This document shows positions 1 to 12,006 of a stretch of 64,000 nucleotides of DNA, piece by piece. The DNA lies in NCBI GenBank assembly GCA_013365365.1, contig JABVXU010000035.1, positions 124,001 through 188,000 on the forward strand. Reading direction: 5' to 3'. This DNA is from Cruorifilaria tuberocauda. Taxonomy: Eukaryota; Nematoda; Chromadorea; Rhabditida; Onchocercidae. The notes beneath the pieces were generated by a model, which ran no database searches, had not been told where the DNA came from, and worked only from the letters and a program-made list of their open reading frames with translations. Made by a program: the position numbers and the translations under genes. The stretch's first letter is position 1, and every line of letters starts with the position of its first letter.

Positions 1-510
1 TGAACAGTTTCATTTACCGATGAAAAAGTTTTAAAACGACCATCAGGAGGAATTGGTTTTAAAAAAAAATCATCTATACTGTAATGATTATGGAGTGAAC
101 TCTGACAGTAATATGAAATTAAAAACTTTCTCATAGCAAACTATTTCATCATTCATTAGTCTAACAGACAGATTGAAAATTAATTTGGATTTTAAACTGA
201 AAGCAAGTATAAAATTTCTTCCAAAATCAACATTCAAATAAGGCTTATTAAAAATATTATCTTGATATCTCCATATTGATAAAATCTAATATTAATTTAA
301 TTTACTTTATACAGAGATACAAGTTTAATTAAGCTAGAACCAATAAGTCACTTTCATGATAGTATTATTGAGATTTCAAATGTATATAAATAAATTTTCC
401 CGTGATCTCATGAAAGTTCAAAACTATTTTAGAGAATGCATTCTAATGAATAAATTTCCTATATTGAATGTTTTTTCAGCTTTGTTTATTTTACATAACA
501 CTTTTTGCAG
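1..510. other. Non-coding left edge
   Basis: AT-rich sequence with scattered stops in all frames and no recognisable exon, RNA gene or repeat. It may hold the promoter and leader of the cystatin-like gene that starts at 511, but no specific promoter element can be named. Confidence 0.5.
501..510 (+). other. Splice acceptor directly before the start codon (trans-splice candidate)
   Basis: CTTTTTGCAG ends exactly one base before the ATG at 511. A nematode-type acceptor abutting the start codon, with an in-frame stop only 15 bases upstream (TAA at 496), fits spliced-leader addition or a 5'-UTR intron. The leader RNA itself is not encoded in the window, so the trans-splicing is inferred. Confidence 0.45.
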
Positions 511-1750
511 ATGTTGCTATTTATCCTTTTATTGGCACTCTTCATTAATCTTTCCAATACTCATTTCGAGAATGATGATGATGTTAAGGTAAAACTATTT
601 GAATGATAAGGAACTACCTGAAGATTCGAAATCCCGAAAGAAAATCGATATCTTCAGGATGTGGTAAAGGAATCATTACCGTTGATAAACAAGAATATGA
701 ATGATATCTATGTGTGGAGAGTGCGAAAAATACTAAAGGCACATGTTTTGGTAGTACGAGATACCGTATATGAATTAAAACTTATTCTCATTCGAACTGT
801 CTGCAGAAAGGTATATTTCAATCATTAGTATATTGTAAGCAAAATGTCTTCAAGCAAACTTCTAATTTCTGTTAATGAAAAGGATTCTGAATGAAAGTGA
901 AAAAGATTTTGAAAAGAATTGTAATTGTAAAAATATGCTTACTAAAAAACATCTATTGTATCCTAAAACTTTTCTTAAGTTATGAATGTAACTGTAGAAA
1001 TTACACAAATGAAAGTATATCACTTTTTTCTGTTTCTTTTCAGCGTACAAAGTTTACATATAAGGTTCATGACGTTCTGAAATGTAAAGTGACCAAGAAA
1101 GCGAAAATAAAGGTAAGACAGTTTTTCAGATAGAAAGTAATCATTAATATACTCTTGTACTATTTGTTACTATTTCCTATATCCTATGAACTGTGCTGAA
1201 GTTTTATCTCGTTTGATACAGTCAAATGGTACGGTAAAGAGTTATTTTATTTGATTTAAAGTTTTAATTTTTCTTAATATCACAATTGCAATTATCAGAA
1301 GATATCGTTTATTGATTCAATCATTTATCGATATTTTTATTGATAGGTGATAATGAGAAGAAGAAATTGAAGTTTGAAAAGGAATTGGAATAAGATGAAA
1401 TTAAAATTAAACTGAGAATTAAGTTTTTCATTACTGTTTTTTATAGTAAATTAAGCATCAGAAATTAAAAAGAAATGATAGCAACAAAAGTGATAATTAA
1501 TTATAGAGATGAAATTTTATATAAACATACCTATAAATCTTCTAATCAACTGTTTCTTGGACTGGAATATTTAGATCATAAACTTTTACAAATAATTTCA
1601 TTAAAATTAACATTTTTATAATTTCGGATTGAGAGTTCAACCGTGGCACGATATGTATATATATTATCATTGAAATTACGATACTTTCAGACGATTTCTG
1701 CTAAAATATTCGAATCGATGACCGGTAAACTTAGAGTTAAAATCGCTTGA
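511..1750 (+). CDS. Secreted cystatin-like protein, divergent (4 exons)
   Basis: Exons 511-588, 658-810, 1044-1112 and 1691-1750 (TGA at 1748) join in phase 0 at every junction and give 119 residues, a normal length for a type-2 cystatin. The first 16-19 residues (MLLFILLLALFINLSN) form a signal peptide. Residues 27-77 follow the cystatin pattern: a helix (VVKESLPLINKNMNDIY), a strand (VRKILKAHVLVV), a second strand (YELKLILIRTVCRK) and a cysteine. Exon 3 holds the second cysteine (LKCKV), and exon 4 gives a last strand (AKIFESMTGKLRVKIA). Family members inhibit papain-like cysteine proteases and legumain; secreted nematode cystatins also affect host antigen processing. Here the central Q-x-V-x-G loop reads HVLVVRD, the N-terminal glycine is absent, and the usual Pro-Trp of the second loop is Ser-Met, so classical papain inhibition is doubtful. 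Exon 2 could start earlier (about 624), but 658 has the better acceptor (TATCTTCAG) and the right phase. A possible poly(A) signal, AATAAA, lies at 2016. No close relative could be searched for. Confidence 0.68.
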
Positions 1751-3374
1751 TCCTCTATGCTACGAAGAATATTTCAAAATAATAGAAAGTGGTCAAAAGA
1801 AGTAAAATTCATCTTTGTTACTCTTTTCCAACACCTTTACTATCATTTTGAAAGTATTAAAAGTATAATCGTTTATTTGTTTCTCTGTGTTACGAGTAAA
1901 CCAGAAAAAAAGCATTATTTTTTGTAACTTTATTATGAAAGTAAGTCAAAGTAAAGAGATGAAATATAAAAAAATGAATATGAAGAATTTGTTTCTTTCA
2001 TATTTATATTATAAAAATAAAGATAATCTGTGAAATACAACGAATTATGCATGATAAATGAATTGTTTGAAGTCTTTAAAAACAATCAAGTCTAATTTAA
2101 TTGTAAAACAGTGAAATTTAACAGAATTAAATAAGACTGATAGAAATTGAACACTGAAATCAATTTATCACGTAATCCTGAAATGTTTGTATGATAATTT
2201 ATGTATTAAATAAAAATGCATGATATGATGTGAACAAAATCATAAGGTATTGAATAGAAGGACTTTCTTATCTAACTGTATGAAATCACTAAGGAAGTTG
2301 CTCAGGTTGATTAATTTTAAGTGTGTGACAAAATAAGAGACATTTAATTGTTTATTTTTCAGTTAGAAAATGGAAGGATGTGAACGATCTATTTATTTTT
2401 ATTTCTCATTAATCGTTTTATGGTACCAACTTCTTATTTCATCGTATTCACTCCCTTTAGATTAAAATGAATTACAGGCTAGTTGATTTCGAATTAATTA
2501 ACAAAAAAAAATCTTATTGCAATCGCATTTGTAAGTAAAAGTAACATTAGCTGTATTATTACAAAATATCAAAAAAAATTTTATGTGTGCTACGAATTTT
2601 TGTTTTCAAATATTGCAATGTCAAATGTCAAGCGACGTTTGAAATTAGTTTTAATTAATGAACAATTACTAATTAGTTCATTGGATGTTCGGGATAGCAG
2701 CATTATGGATCAAAAACCTTATTTACTGTTATCGAATTAACTTTTTAGATAGGATCGTAGTCGGAGCTGGAATAAACTTTAGAAACAAGAAGGCGAGAGA
2801 AATGAAGGTGAAAGTAATTCTTGGATTACTGTTCGAGCAAAATTTAACTGAAATTATAACAACTTAATGCATCCTTCACGTCGAATTATGCGTTAATTAT
2901 CACGTGTAGAAAGTTATAGTGAGTAATTGCACATTTCTATTAGGTCCGGTTTTCATTCGGATTTGCTTGATACTGAACAATTTGGTGTTTAAAAATTTCA
3001 CAAATTGATTCCAGTTAGTAACTATCGTCTTCGATAATATAATATTCTGCTGATAGCTGATCAAAAATTAAATTATTCCAAAAAATTACGATATTCTATT
3101 GATCCAAAATTGAACCAAAATACCAAAATCTTATTTAAAGTTTTAACTTTATCGATGTAAGTCATACTCGATCGTTACTAACCTTTCTTAAAAATTACTT
3201 CTGCTAAATTTAAAACCTTCATTCAAGTTTATCCTTATTCTCAGCGGTTTAATTTTGATTATTAAACAGACCATTTACATTTAAACGATCCATCAGTAAA
3301 GTATAATATTATCGGTATAGTTAGAAGGTCGAAGGATGATTATAATTCATCATCGATATGCTAAACATAGACAA

Positions 3375-3440
3375 CTCTCTTCTTTCTTTCTTTCTCCCTC
3401 TCTCTCTCTCTTTCTCTCTCCCTCTCTCTCTCTCTCTCTT
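3375..3440. repeat. CT-rich microsatellite
   Basis: Interrupted (TC)n/(TTTC)n tract. The 81-codon open frame across it (3336-3581) is Ser/Leu low-complexity translation of the repeat and is not taken as a gene. Confidence 0.9.
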
Positions 3441-6027
3441 ATTATATCAACCATTATTGGTAATTACATTCTTCTCATGAATTTCTCTCCTCAAGGACGC
3501 TTTTGGATTATTTTTGTATTTTACATAATACCTCCACCACTTAATGTGGCATACTTCCTAGACACCTTTCCATTTGCATGATAATTGAAGCTAAACTTTT
3601 ATTCATCAACTTTTAAAAGTTATTGATTAGATTGGATAGATGATGAATGATCTGATAATTGATAATTAACTATATGAATGAGAAGCAAAACAAAATTCTT
3701 AAGCTTTTATCTCTCTAGTCAGAGTAATTAATGTTCGCTATCATTCTAGCATTGATAATTTATAAGATGATTTTAATTGTCTTTTATTTCTTTAAATTAT
3801 TTTATAGTACAGATAGATAATTGATTATTCATTTAGTAATTCAGACTAACATTTCCGGAAGGACTGAAGTAGAAATATTTCATTTCTTGAATTTCATTTC
3901 CAAAAAAAAAGTTCTCGTCAAGTTCTTGTAAATATCTATTCACAAACTTACAAAGTGAAATATCTTCACTGAATAAATATGCTAGAATGCAATTACTCAA
4001 GAGTAATTAACTTCAGAAACATGAATTCATGAATAAAACTTAGTTTAAAAGTAACCTATAACTACGGCTGTTGATGATTTCGAAAAGTTTTTAATACTTT
4101 TTAAAAACAAAAAAGAAAAAGCTTTCATGTAAAACTGCAAAATAACTCAAGAAGTATGCAGTAGAGCAATAGTGAATCACTCAGCTATCATTTTCATTTG
4201 ATTATTACTAAATGAAAATTGTTAAATTGATAATTACATGAGAAAAATATTTTAAATTGTTATATTAATGTATAAGTTTTCCCGAAAGGAATGGGAACTT
4301 TTTAATCATTTTAAAAAACTTGAATTACATGAAGAGAAGAACATTTCAAATTGATGGGAACTTTCTAATCATTATATGAAATTATTTTTTAGAATTAATG
4401 ATATTCTATTTTTGCTGAATCAGCAAGTAGAATGATAAATCTGATAAGGAACAACAATAAGATATGAATAATCTTAGAAAAAACTCATTTTATAAGCGAG
4501 ATGGTAAATTATGATAATATTATGATTGTGATAATGATTAAGTAAAACAATTCCGAATGTTCAATTAATTTTTGATAGGATTTAAATAACAGGTTATACA
4601 CATTTCAATGTTTTTATTGTATTCCATGTAATATTACAAATCGTTATACAAATTGAATTATTTTATCAGTATACAGTTTTGGTAGGATGATTATTTCAGG
4701 TAGGAAAAATCGTTTGACACAACAATTTAATATTTCTTCTTATTTTTCAACAATTTTGATTTCCTTAATTTTTTTGATTTCTTTTGTTTTTATCTATTCG
4801 CAATCTTTCTAATCGTTGAATAAATTATTTGCTAAAGAATTTGATATTCTTAAAAAAATTAATTAATTACCTTTCATTTTCCATAAGTAATTTGATGCAT
4901 AGAAAATTTTGTAATTTTTTTGTAAGTTTCCGAGTTAAACGTCTAGACGTTTCTACTCGTAATATCGATTTACTCGAATATTTACGATCACTTACCATTA
5001 AATTCTAATTTTGATGTTCGTCAATATAATAATTCATAATGGAAAATGATTCAAAACCATAATTCATCCGGAATTAGGAAAAACCGTGAAAAACAATTGG
5101 CCATTTCAATGGTATAGAGTAAATTGAATTTTTGCTGTATCAGAATTATATCAGAATTGAAATTTATGGATTGAACTATACATTGGATATATTAACTAAT
5201 TAATTAATTAATCTTGTCATTGATAGAGGAAGATTATTTTGCTTCTCATGTAAAGATAAATTTAAAATTTTTTTTGAAATTTAAAAGAAAACAAGAAAAA
5301 GTTTACGAATGAATCTTTCCTATTTAAATTTTGAAGAAAAGATATTATTCTGTTGCGTAGAAAGGATGGAAAAGTATTTCGGAAGAAGCAAAATAATGGT
5401 ATTTTCAATGGTATTCTTGTAATGATTTATATTTAAATCAATGTCTTTATCATTTAACAAATCACAAAGTTAACTTTCATGACAATCACAAAATTAACAT
5501 TCTCGTAAACGGTAATTCATGAATCAGAAAAATCACTTGTGAAAATTATTTATTTCTTATACAAAAGAAAATAAATGATTCATCATGTCTTTCAATTGTA
5601 CTGAAAAAAAAAAATTCTGATTTTTACCGATCAATCAAACTGGAAATCAAATATAAAAGATGATATTGCACGGCTTTTAATGATTGAATTCATTAATTAA
5701 CATATAATAAAAATTAATTAATTAATTAATTGTGAGACCCTACAGGATGCTTAAGCTTGTTAAACTTTTTTGAGCATATGATCTCATTTTCTTGAAAAAT
5801 TAGAAAAACAATCGTAATTGTTCAATAATTGCTGATAACTTTTTAAATTCTTTAGAAATCAAAAGTTGCTTATTTTCAATCTTTACAACTTTTTTCAACT
5901 TTTTTAATATTTTCTTTTTATTAAATTATAACAAAAATACTTGCTGTTTTAGAGTAGTAAAGTAAACTAAACATTCAAACTTTCAGCTACTTCATTCGTT
6001 ATTTTCTCTTACAATTTTTAAATCACT

Positions 6028-6175
6028 GAATGTTAGGAATGAACGGATCGCATTCCGGTAAACAGAATGTTAGGAATGAACGGATCGCATTCCGGTAAAC
6101 AGAATGTTAGGAATGAACGGATCGCATTCCGGTAAACAGAATGTTAGGAATGAGCGGATCGCATTCCGGTAAACA
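6028..6175. repeat. 37-bp minisatellite, four copies
   Basis: Four head-to-tail copies of exactly 37 bp begin at 6028, 6065, 6102 and 6139. The first three are identical; the fourth has one A-to-G change at 6153. Each unit contains the inverted repeat GGAATG-N9-CATTCC followed by CCGGTAAACA, so the array presents four evenly spaced palindromic sites. It is GC-richer than its surroundings. Near identity indicates a recent expansion. Confidence 0.97.
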
Positions 6176-6299
6176 TTGAATTAGCGAAAATCACATATCG
6201 AAATCAATCTTCTTCTTTTCTGTTTTCAATTCTCCTCTCTACAACTGTTTTTCATCACTGATCGGTGGTACACAAACAGAGCATTAGCACTTTCATGAT

Positions 6300-6480
6300 T
6301 TTTCAATAATATCATGGTACGGCTGTATCGTCGTGTACGAACTGATACAGACGGATACAGAAACGGAGACAGACAGGGACAGACGCGCACACACATACGG
6401 TGCGATACAATAAATGCGATGTATTATAATGATAATGCGTGAGAAGGATCGGTTGGCTCTTCCATGCACACATTTTCAGA
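6300..6480. promoter_or_regulatory. CpG-containing patch, possible distal regulatory sequence
   Basis: A short stretch of more balanced composition with several CpGs and GACAGA/GATACAGA-type repeats in an otherwise AT-rich spacer. It lies next to two tandem duplications. No TATA box or initiator can be assigned, and the link to the RhoGEF gene 8 kb downstream is only positional. Confidence 0.2.
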
Positions 6481-6484
6481 CGTA

Positions 6485-6554
6485 TGATAGCGTAACACAG
6501 GCTTACTCACTCGTTTCCCTGATAGCGTAACGTACGCTTACTCATTCGCTTCCC
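6485..6554. repeat. 35-bp tandem duplication
   Basis: Two adjacent 35-bp copies (6485-6519 and 6520-6554), each beginning TGATAGCGTAAC and ending TTCCC, differing at five positions. The shared GATAGCGTAAC and CTTACTCA blocks could be repeated protein-binding sites. Confidence 0.9.
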
Positions 6555-6840
6555 TTTTTTTTGTTTTTTTATTCAAAAATTTCCGAAATTTATATTTGTT
6601 TAAATTAGTAGCAAATTTAATAAATTTAAGCATTTTCGCGTATATTTAAATTATTTAAATTTACATTTCCAGCGGAAATAAACGCACGCATAGCACGTAA
6701 CTCATCCATAAAGTCAGTAATTTACAAGAGTAACAATAAAGATGAAATAATGCTAAGATGAAACCAAAATTAAAAATACTGATTTTTGTTTTATCACTCC
6801 AGAAAATGCTAATAAATTATGTTATGATATCCTGTAACTC

Positions 6841-6870
6841 TTCTCTCTCTCTCTTTCTCTCTCTCCCTCT
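6841..6870. repeat. CT microsatellite
   Basis: Interrupted (TC)n tract inside a non-coding open frame. Confidence 0.85.
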
Positions 6871-7866
6871 TTACCTCAATTCTCTTTCTTATATTTTGTT
6901 TTTCATAGTGATTATTATCAAAATAATCTTTCAGTTACTTTTTAAGTTATTCAAATTCATCTATTATCAGATATTTTCAATTTTGACCTCATTTTTTGTT
7001 CAAAAAAAAGGTCAAAGTGATAAAATCAAACTTAACCCATTCTAATGAACTTTCTAATTTCAATTTGCAAGATAATTTCTCTTTCTCTTTTTTTTCATTT
7101 GCACTTAGAGCTATCTGTCAATTAAACATTCTTCTATACATCTATCTTTTGCTAATATGTTTATTTGAATAACTCTTCTAATTAAAATTATCTTATCATC
7201 TGATCTCCTCCCTTCTCTTTCTCTTTGTGAAATATTTCACATTCAAAATAAGTCTTTCCAAGCTATCGGAGAAGGAGAAAGATTGTCATGTTATCATTAA
7301 ATGTTATCACTTAACAAAAGAAATCACAGTCCTACAATCAGTGTAAAATTATTTTTATAATGAAATTTTTTAGAATGCATTAAAAATTCATTTTTTTTTC
7401 ATTTCACGGTTGAAAGAGTTAAACTTACTCGATATGATAGGATAATAACTTTGTGAGAAAAGTACGATTGATTTAAAACTACTTTTTCAATTCAAATATT
7501 ACCATTTAAAAATTCTCGTAAATGTTACCTAATTTATCTAGTTTTATTATCAGATTATTTTCTTGAATGTTCACAACAGTTTAGTTCAGCTAATATCTCT
7601 GCAATCCTCGATATCTTACAATCGAACTTACCAGTGTCAATGCTGTTGAAAACTGATAGCATTTACGTGACTTTTGACCTATGGTATATGTGAATGAATG
7701 TAATCAGTGTTTTATCAGAGAAGTATAGTGAAGGTAATTTGATTCCTGCACAAAGGAATTTTGACTATCTTTAACATTTCAATTTTGATTAAATCGCTTC
7801 TCATTGATCAGCTGTTAGATCTTCAAATTTTGATTTCTACATATTAAATTATTTTATTAATTTTAT

Positions 7867-8050
7867 AGCAATGATAATAACAGTGATGATAATAATAATT
7901 AATAACAACAATTAATAATAATCAATGATAGTAATAAATAATAATGAATAGTGATAATAATAACAATAATAATATTAATGTTAATAGGAACAATAACAGT
8001 GATAACAATGATGATGATAATAATGTAATGATAGTAATAATAGTAATTAT
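7867..8050. repeat. Degenerate AAT/GATAAT repeat tract
   Basis: About 180 bp of interrupted ATA/AAT/GATAAT and AACAAT trinucleotide-like repeats, almost free of pyrimidine runs on the + strand. It is an old, decayed microsatellite. Confidence 0.75.
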
Positions 8051-8055
8051 AGGAC

Positions 8056-8093
8056 TAAAAATGACAAGCTAAGACTTGAGCTTGTCATTTTTA
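8056..8093. repeat. Perfect 15-bp hairpin
   Basis: Arms 8056-8070 (TAAAAATGACAAGCT) and 8079-8093 are exact reverse complements around an 8-base loop. Both orientations end in an A/T run. The stem is too short for a usual pre-miRNA; it may be a foldback element or a transcript-end structure. Confidence 0.85.
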
Positions 8094-8522
8094 AATCTTA
8101 CTTTACAATGAGATGAATTTTTCTCTTTCAGTAAGTTAATTTTGCAATATTAAAAATTTGTGTTGGGTACCGTTTTATTGAAATTTAGATTAAAATCAGA
8201 CAAACGAAAGGATTTTTCATTTAAAAAAATCCTTCTTCTTAGCTATGATAGCAATGGTAATCAATATTTAGGTCAACTTTGACCCTAAAGCTCATAGGTT
8301 ACAGCACCGTGATATCATCGAAGAATAGGTGATTTCATGAGTTTGCAAAAATAAGAGTTTTTTAAATCTAAAAACGGAGCAATGAAATTCTTATTAATGT
8401 GAATTTTTAATTAAAAATGTTAGAAAGAAATCGAACTTTTTAAAACTTTTTTTAAATTACTTGGAACGTCAATTTAAAATTTTTATTTAATTTAAATTTC
8501 ATCCTTTTTCACTGATACCAAT

Positions 8523-8558
8523 AAAAATGCCATTACTGCATTAAGTAATGGCATTTTT
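8523..8558. repeat. Perfect 15-bp hairpin
   Basis: Arms 8523-8537 (AAAAATGCCATTACT) and 8544-8558 are exact reverse complements around the 6-base loop GCATTA. It has the same A-run/T-run ends as the hairpin 430 bp to the left. Confidence 0.87.
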
Positions 8559-10275
8559 CCCAATTATAATTTTATGATTTCAAATTTTTACATCTTTCAA
8601 TTTATCACGATCTATAATTCATTTTTATGATAATTTATTAAATATTTTTGCAAACTGAAAAGCATTCACTTTTATTTATATATTTAAAATACTTTCGATT
8701 TTAGGTTTACTATTTCAGAAGCTTTAAATTCATTTCATATTAAGCTCGATTAGTTGTCTATCAGGTAATATTCCTAACAAAATATCCTAACTGATTATTA
8801 TATTAAAGAAATATCAACGAATCTTATGAATTTCAACGAACTGAAAACGTTCACAAATTCTAAAACTTTGGTTTTTGAAACCGAAATGGTGAAATGATTT
8901 CCTTATCATTTCTTATTTCAAGTCTAATCGTATTACATTGTCTTATAGTCTTATATTCATTTACATTACTCAATTTCTCTTTTTCATTTCCTATCAAAGA
9001 TAAATATTTTTATCAATGAAGAAAATTGTTCTTGAAGATTCAATTCATAAGTTTAAATCTAAGTCCATTAATATATTTCCTAGTGATTTCAACATATCAT
9101 TTTCATCCACAAATTTTATCATAAATTTGTCAAATAATTGATGTATTACTGATATGATAACAGTTTAATAATAATGAAAGAATAAAATATAACTGATGCA
9201 GAAGAAGATGATGCTTTCTTATTGAAATTGTTTACAAATTAAATTTTAAATCTTCAAGATTTAGTGATAATTGCATAATTGCGATACTCTATTCATTAGT
9301 AAGTAATAGAACAATATGATGATAGTCCTAAAATCCCTTTCATTTGTTGTAATTTTTACTCGTTTCTTCTTTAACAAACTAGCTATAGAGAGTGATAAAC
9401 GTTAAGCCATATTCAGCTAACAACTGACTCTCCGCTTATCCACAACAGATAATCACTCATTTTATTTGTTGTTTATCATGTTCAATATTCCATCAATCTT
9501 TCCTACGCTATCTCCGCCCGTATTAAAACTTAAGCCAATCGTTTTCTTCATCTTTTCATCATTATTGAAAATTATTCACTGTTATTCCTGCTATTATTGC
9601 TATTGTTTGTTGTTTGTTGTTATTGTTGTTTATTTATTGCTATTGCAAATTATCAAACAGTACTACTATCATTTCTATTTTTTTAAACGATTTATATTTC
9701 AATTCATTTAAACTATTTGAAGAGCTCTTTTGAGGAAATTAACATAAAAAGGCGAAAATAGAATGCTTCATCTTTTATTCTGAAAATATTGTAAACATTC
9801 TAGCTAACATATTTTCATTTATTTTTTAATTAAACATTTACTTTAATTAAAAATCAATATACATTTTTTTTTCGTTTAATTTCTGGTAAATTGTGTAATG
9901 ATTTAATGATATGATTGATGTTATTAGTAATTAGTAGGCTAAATTAGTAATTGATATTAGCAAGCATTTTAAAAGTTGAAGATTATAAGTGACAGTTCAA
10001 CTATCAAGATAAGATTATAGATATGACTATTTCACATCAAACTCTTTGCAATATTGCTGTATTTGATGTTCTGAATTTTAAAATAGCTAACTGATCAAGA
10101 AGAAATCTGAAGCGTGATATCATTAGAGATGTCTTTACTGATTTGATAATATCGAAATTTCATTGAAGCTCTAAAGATCAATTGTATTTAAAGCTTAAGC
10201 TGCAAGTATTAATTGTGTGTACGATCGTTGCACATTTCTTTCTTCTGTTTTAACGCGGCTTACTTTTGAATTGAA

Positions 10276-10305
10276 ACACGTCGAACGTCACGTATCACGT
10301 CACAC
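10276..10305. promoter_or_regulatory. Cluster of ACGT core motifs
   Basis: Four ACGT cores lie within about 30 bp (CACGTC, ACGTCACGT, TCACGTCAC), in a patch with several CpGs. ACGT cores are typical of bZIP and some bHLH sites. This is a candidate control element only; nothing shows which gene it would serve. Confidence 0.25.
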
Positions 10306-10438
10306 AATGAATAATTGTCAGCAGCTTTGCAATTGCACCATTTTTCCTTTTTTCTTGCATTTCTAAAAATTGCCGGTATTGTTGAAAAGGAAAGAAAATG
10401 ACGCTGTCGAATGATTGCTTATCAAGTTGTAATATTAT

Positions 10439-10439
10439 C

Positions 10440-10474
<35 letters not shown>
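10439..10474. repeat. CT microsatellite
   Basis: (TC)n tract of about 36 bp with one TTT interruption. Confidence 0.9.
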
Positions 10475-10475
<1 letters not shown>

Positions 10476-11952
10476 GTGCTTCATTTCTGATCTGATATGA
10501 ATGATTAGAAATGATTGATAAGATGATTTCACTTTATTCCTCTCTTTTCTTTTATTATCTCTAATGGTTACTTCTCGTTCAATACTCGCTTTTTTTTTTC
10601 ATTTTTTCTAAGCTTATCTTTTTCGACAAAACTTTTTTTTCCTAGAAAAAACGACGCATTTTGATAATGTGTGGATGAAATGACTCATCAATGCTAACAT
10701 TTAACTCTTCCATTTCTTTACTGATATATGACAACTTATCCCATCTCTCATTTATCAATTTAATAATGCTTGCTGTGTAAAAGAAGGAGAAAAAACTTCC
10801 AACTTAACAATTTCCCATTAATTTAATGAATAATTTCAAATTGTCAAATATTTTTTATTTTAGAGATTTAAACTTTGTGTGTGTGCGTTTTTTTTTTTAC
10901 TTTCAAGAATTTTGTTTTACTTTGAGAAAGGTTTATTTTGAGATGAATGGAGTTATCTGTAATCTTCTTGATGTGATAAATACAAGTAGAATGACCTTGT
11001 ATAACCTCGTATATATACTCATAAAAGTTTGCTTCAACAAATTTTTCCACTCTTTTAGTAGAGGGCATCACTGGGAAGGTTAAATGCAAGGTCATGGATA
11101 TATTTTTATCCGATCTTGAATAATTAAATTAAGTACCATGAACTTTTTTTCTTTCTTCAATTGTATTGAACTTATACAAAATTTGCTATTATTTTAATTT
11201 CTTTCTTAAACTCTCTTCATTTCTTAATTTGTGAAGTGAAATATAAGAAAAAAATTTCCTCTATTGATATCTAATTTCAACTTTAGAAATCTACGAAATT
11301 TTAATTTTACAAATTTCTTACACATATCATCAAATTAGTTATTTTAAAATTTACTTTCATTCACTTTTTTCTCAATAAATTAATTTTAGCTTTCTTCTTT
11401 TTATTTATTTCAGAAATTATAAAATGTAAACATATATATATACGTATATTGACAAGTTAATTATATTAATGAACTAATCTGCTGGAAAATTCGCTGATAA
11501 ATATTGCGACCAGTTTTTGAAATGCTATCAAATTAATTCTTCTTATCAATTGCTTAACTATCCAAATAGATGATTAATAATATATTGATCGCACTGATTA
11601 TCAAGATTAATTTCATTAATATTTTATTTAATTCAAATTTCAAGCTTCAAAGAAATGAATTGAAAAGAAATAAGTGAATAATTTATTGCTAACTTTTAAC
11701 AATTCTTTTCATGAAAGATAGAAATAATATAAAATTTGTTTAATGTTTAATTGTTTACTTGAATTGTTACTTTTAAAGTATTATTGTTTAAGTAACAATA
11801 CTGTAATTTATTCAATAATCTATCAATGATTTTAATGAATTCCATTGTCTTTCTTTTCTTTCAAATTAAAACTCTTATTAGTGGAAATTTAGGCCACTGA
11901 ACGAAATGATTGAATAGTAATAAATTTCATTTCATAATAATTGGATAATATT

Positions 11953-12006
11953 TGTGCGTACGTACGTGTGTGTGCGTTTGCGTGTACGCATGCGTGTGTA
12001 TGTATG
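11953..12006. repeat. GT/ACGT alternating purine-pyrimidine tract
   Basis: Interrupted GT repeat with several ACGT and GCGT units. The alternating purine-pyrimidine pattern could adopt Z-DNA under supercoiling; otherwise it is an ordinary microsatellite. Confidence 0.8.

Noticed and set aside
1222..1254. Terminal exon of the cystatin-like gene at 1222
   Set aside because: It gives only ten residues without cystatin character; the exon at 1691-1750 has a better acceptor and supplies the expected last strand.
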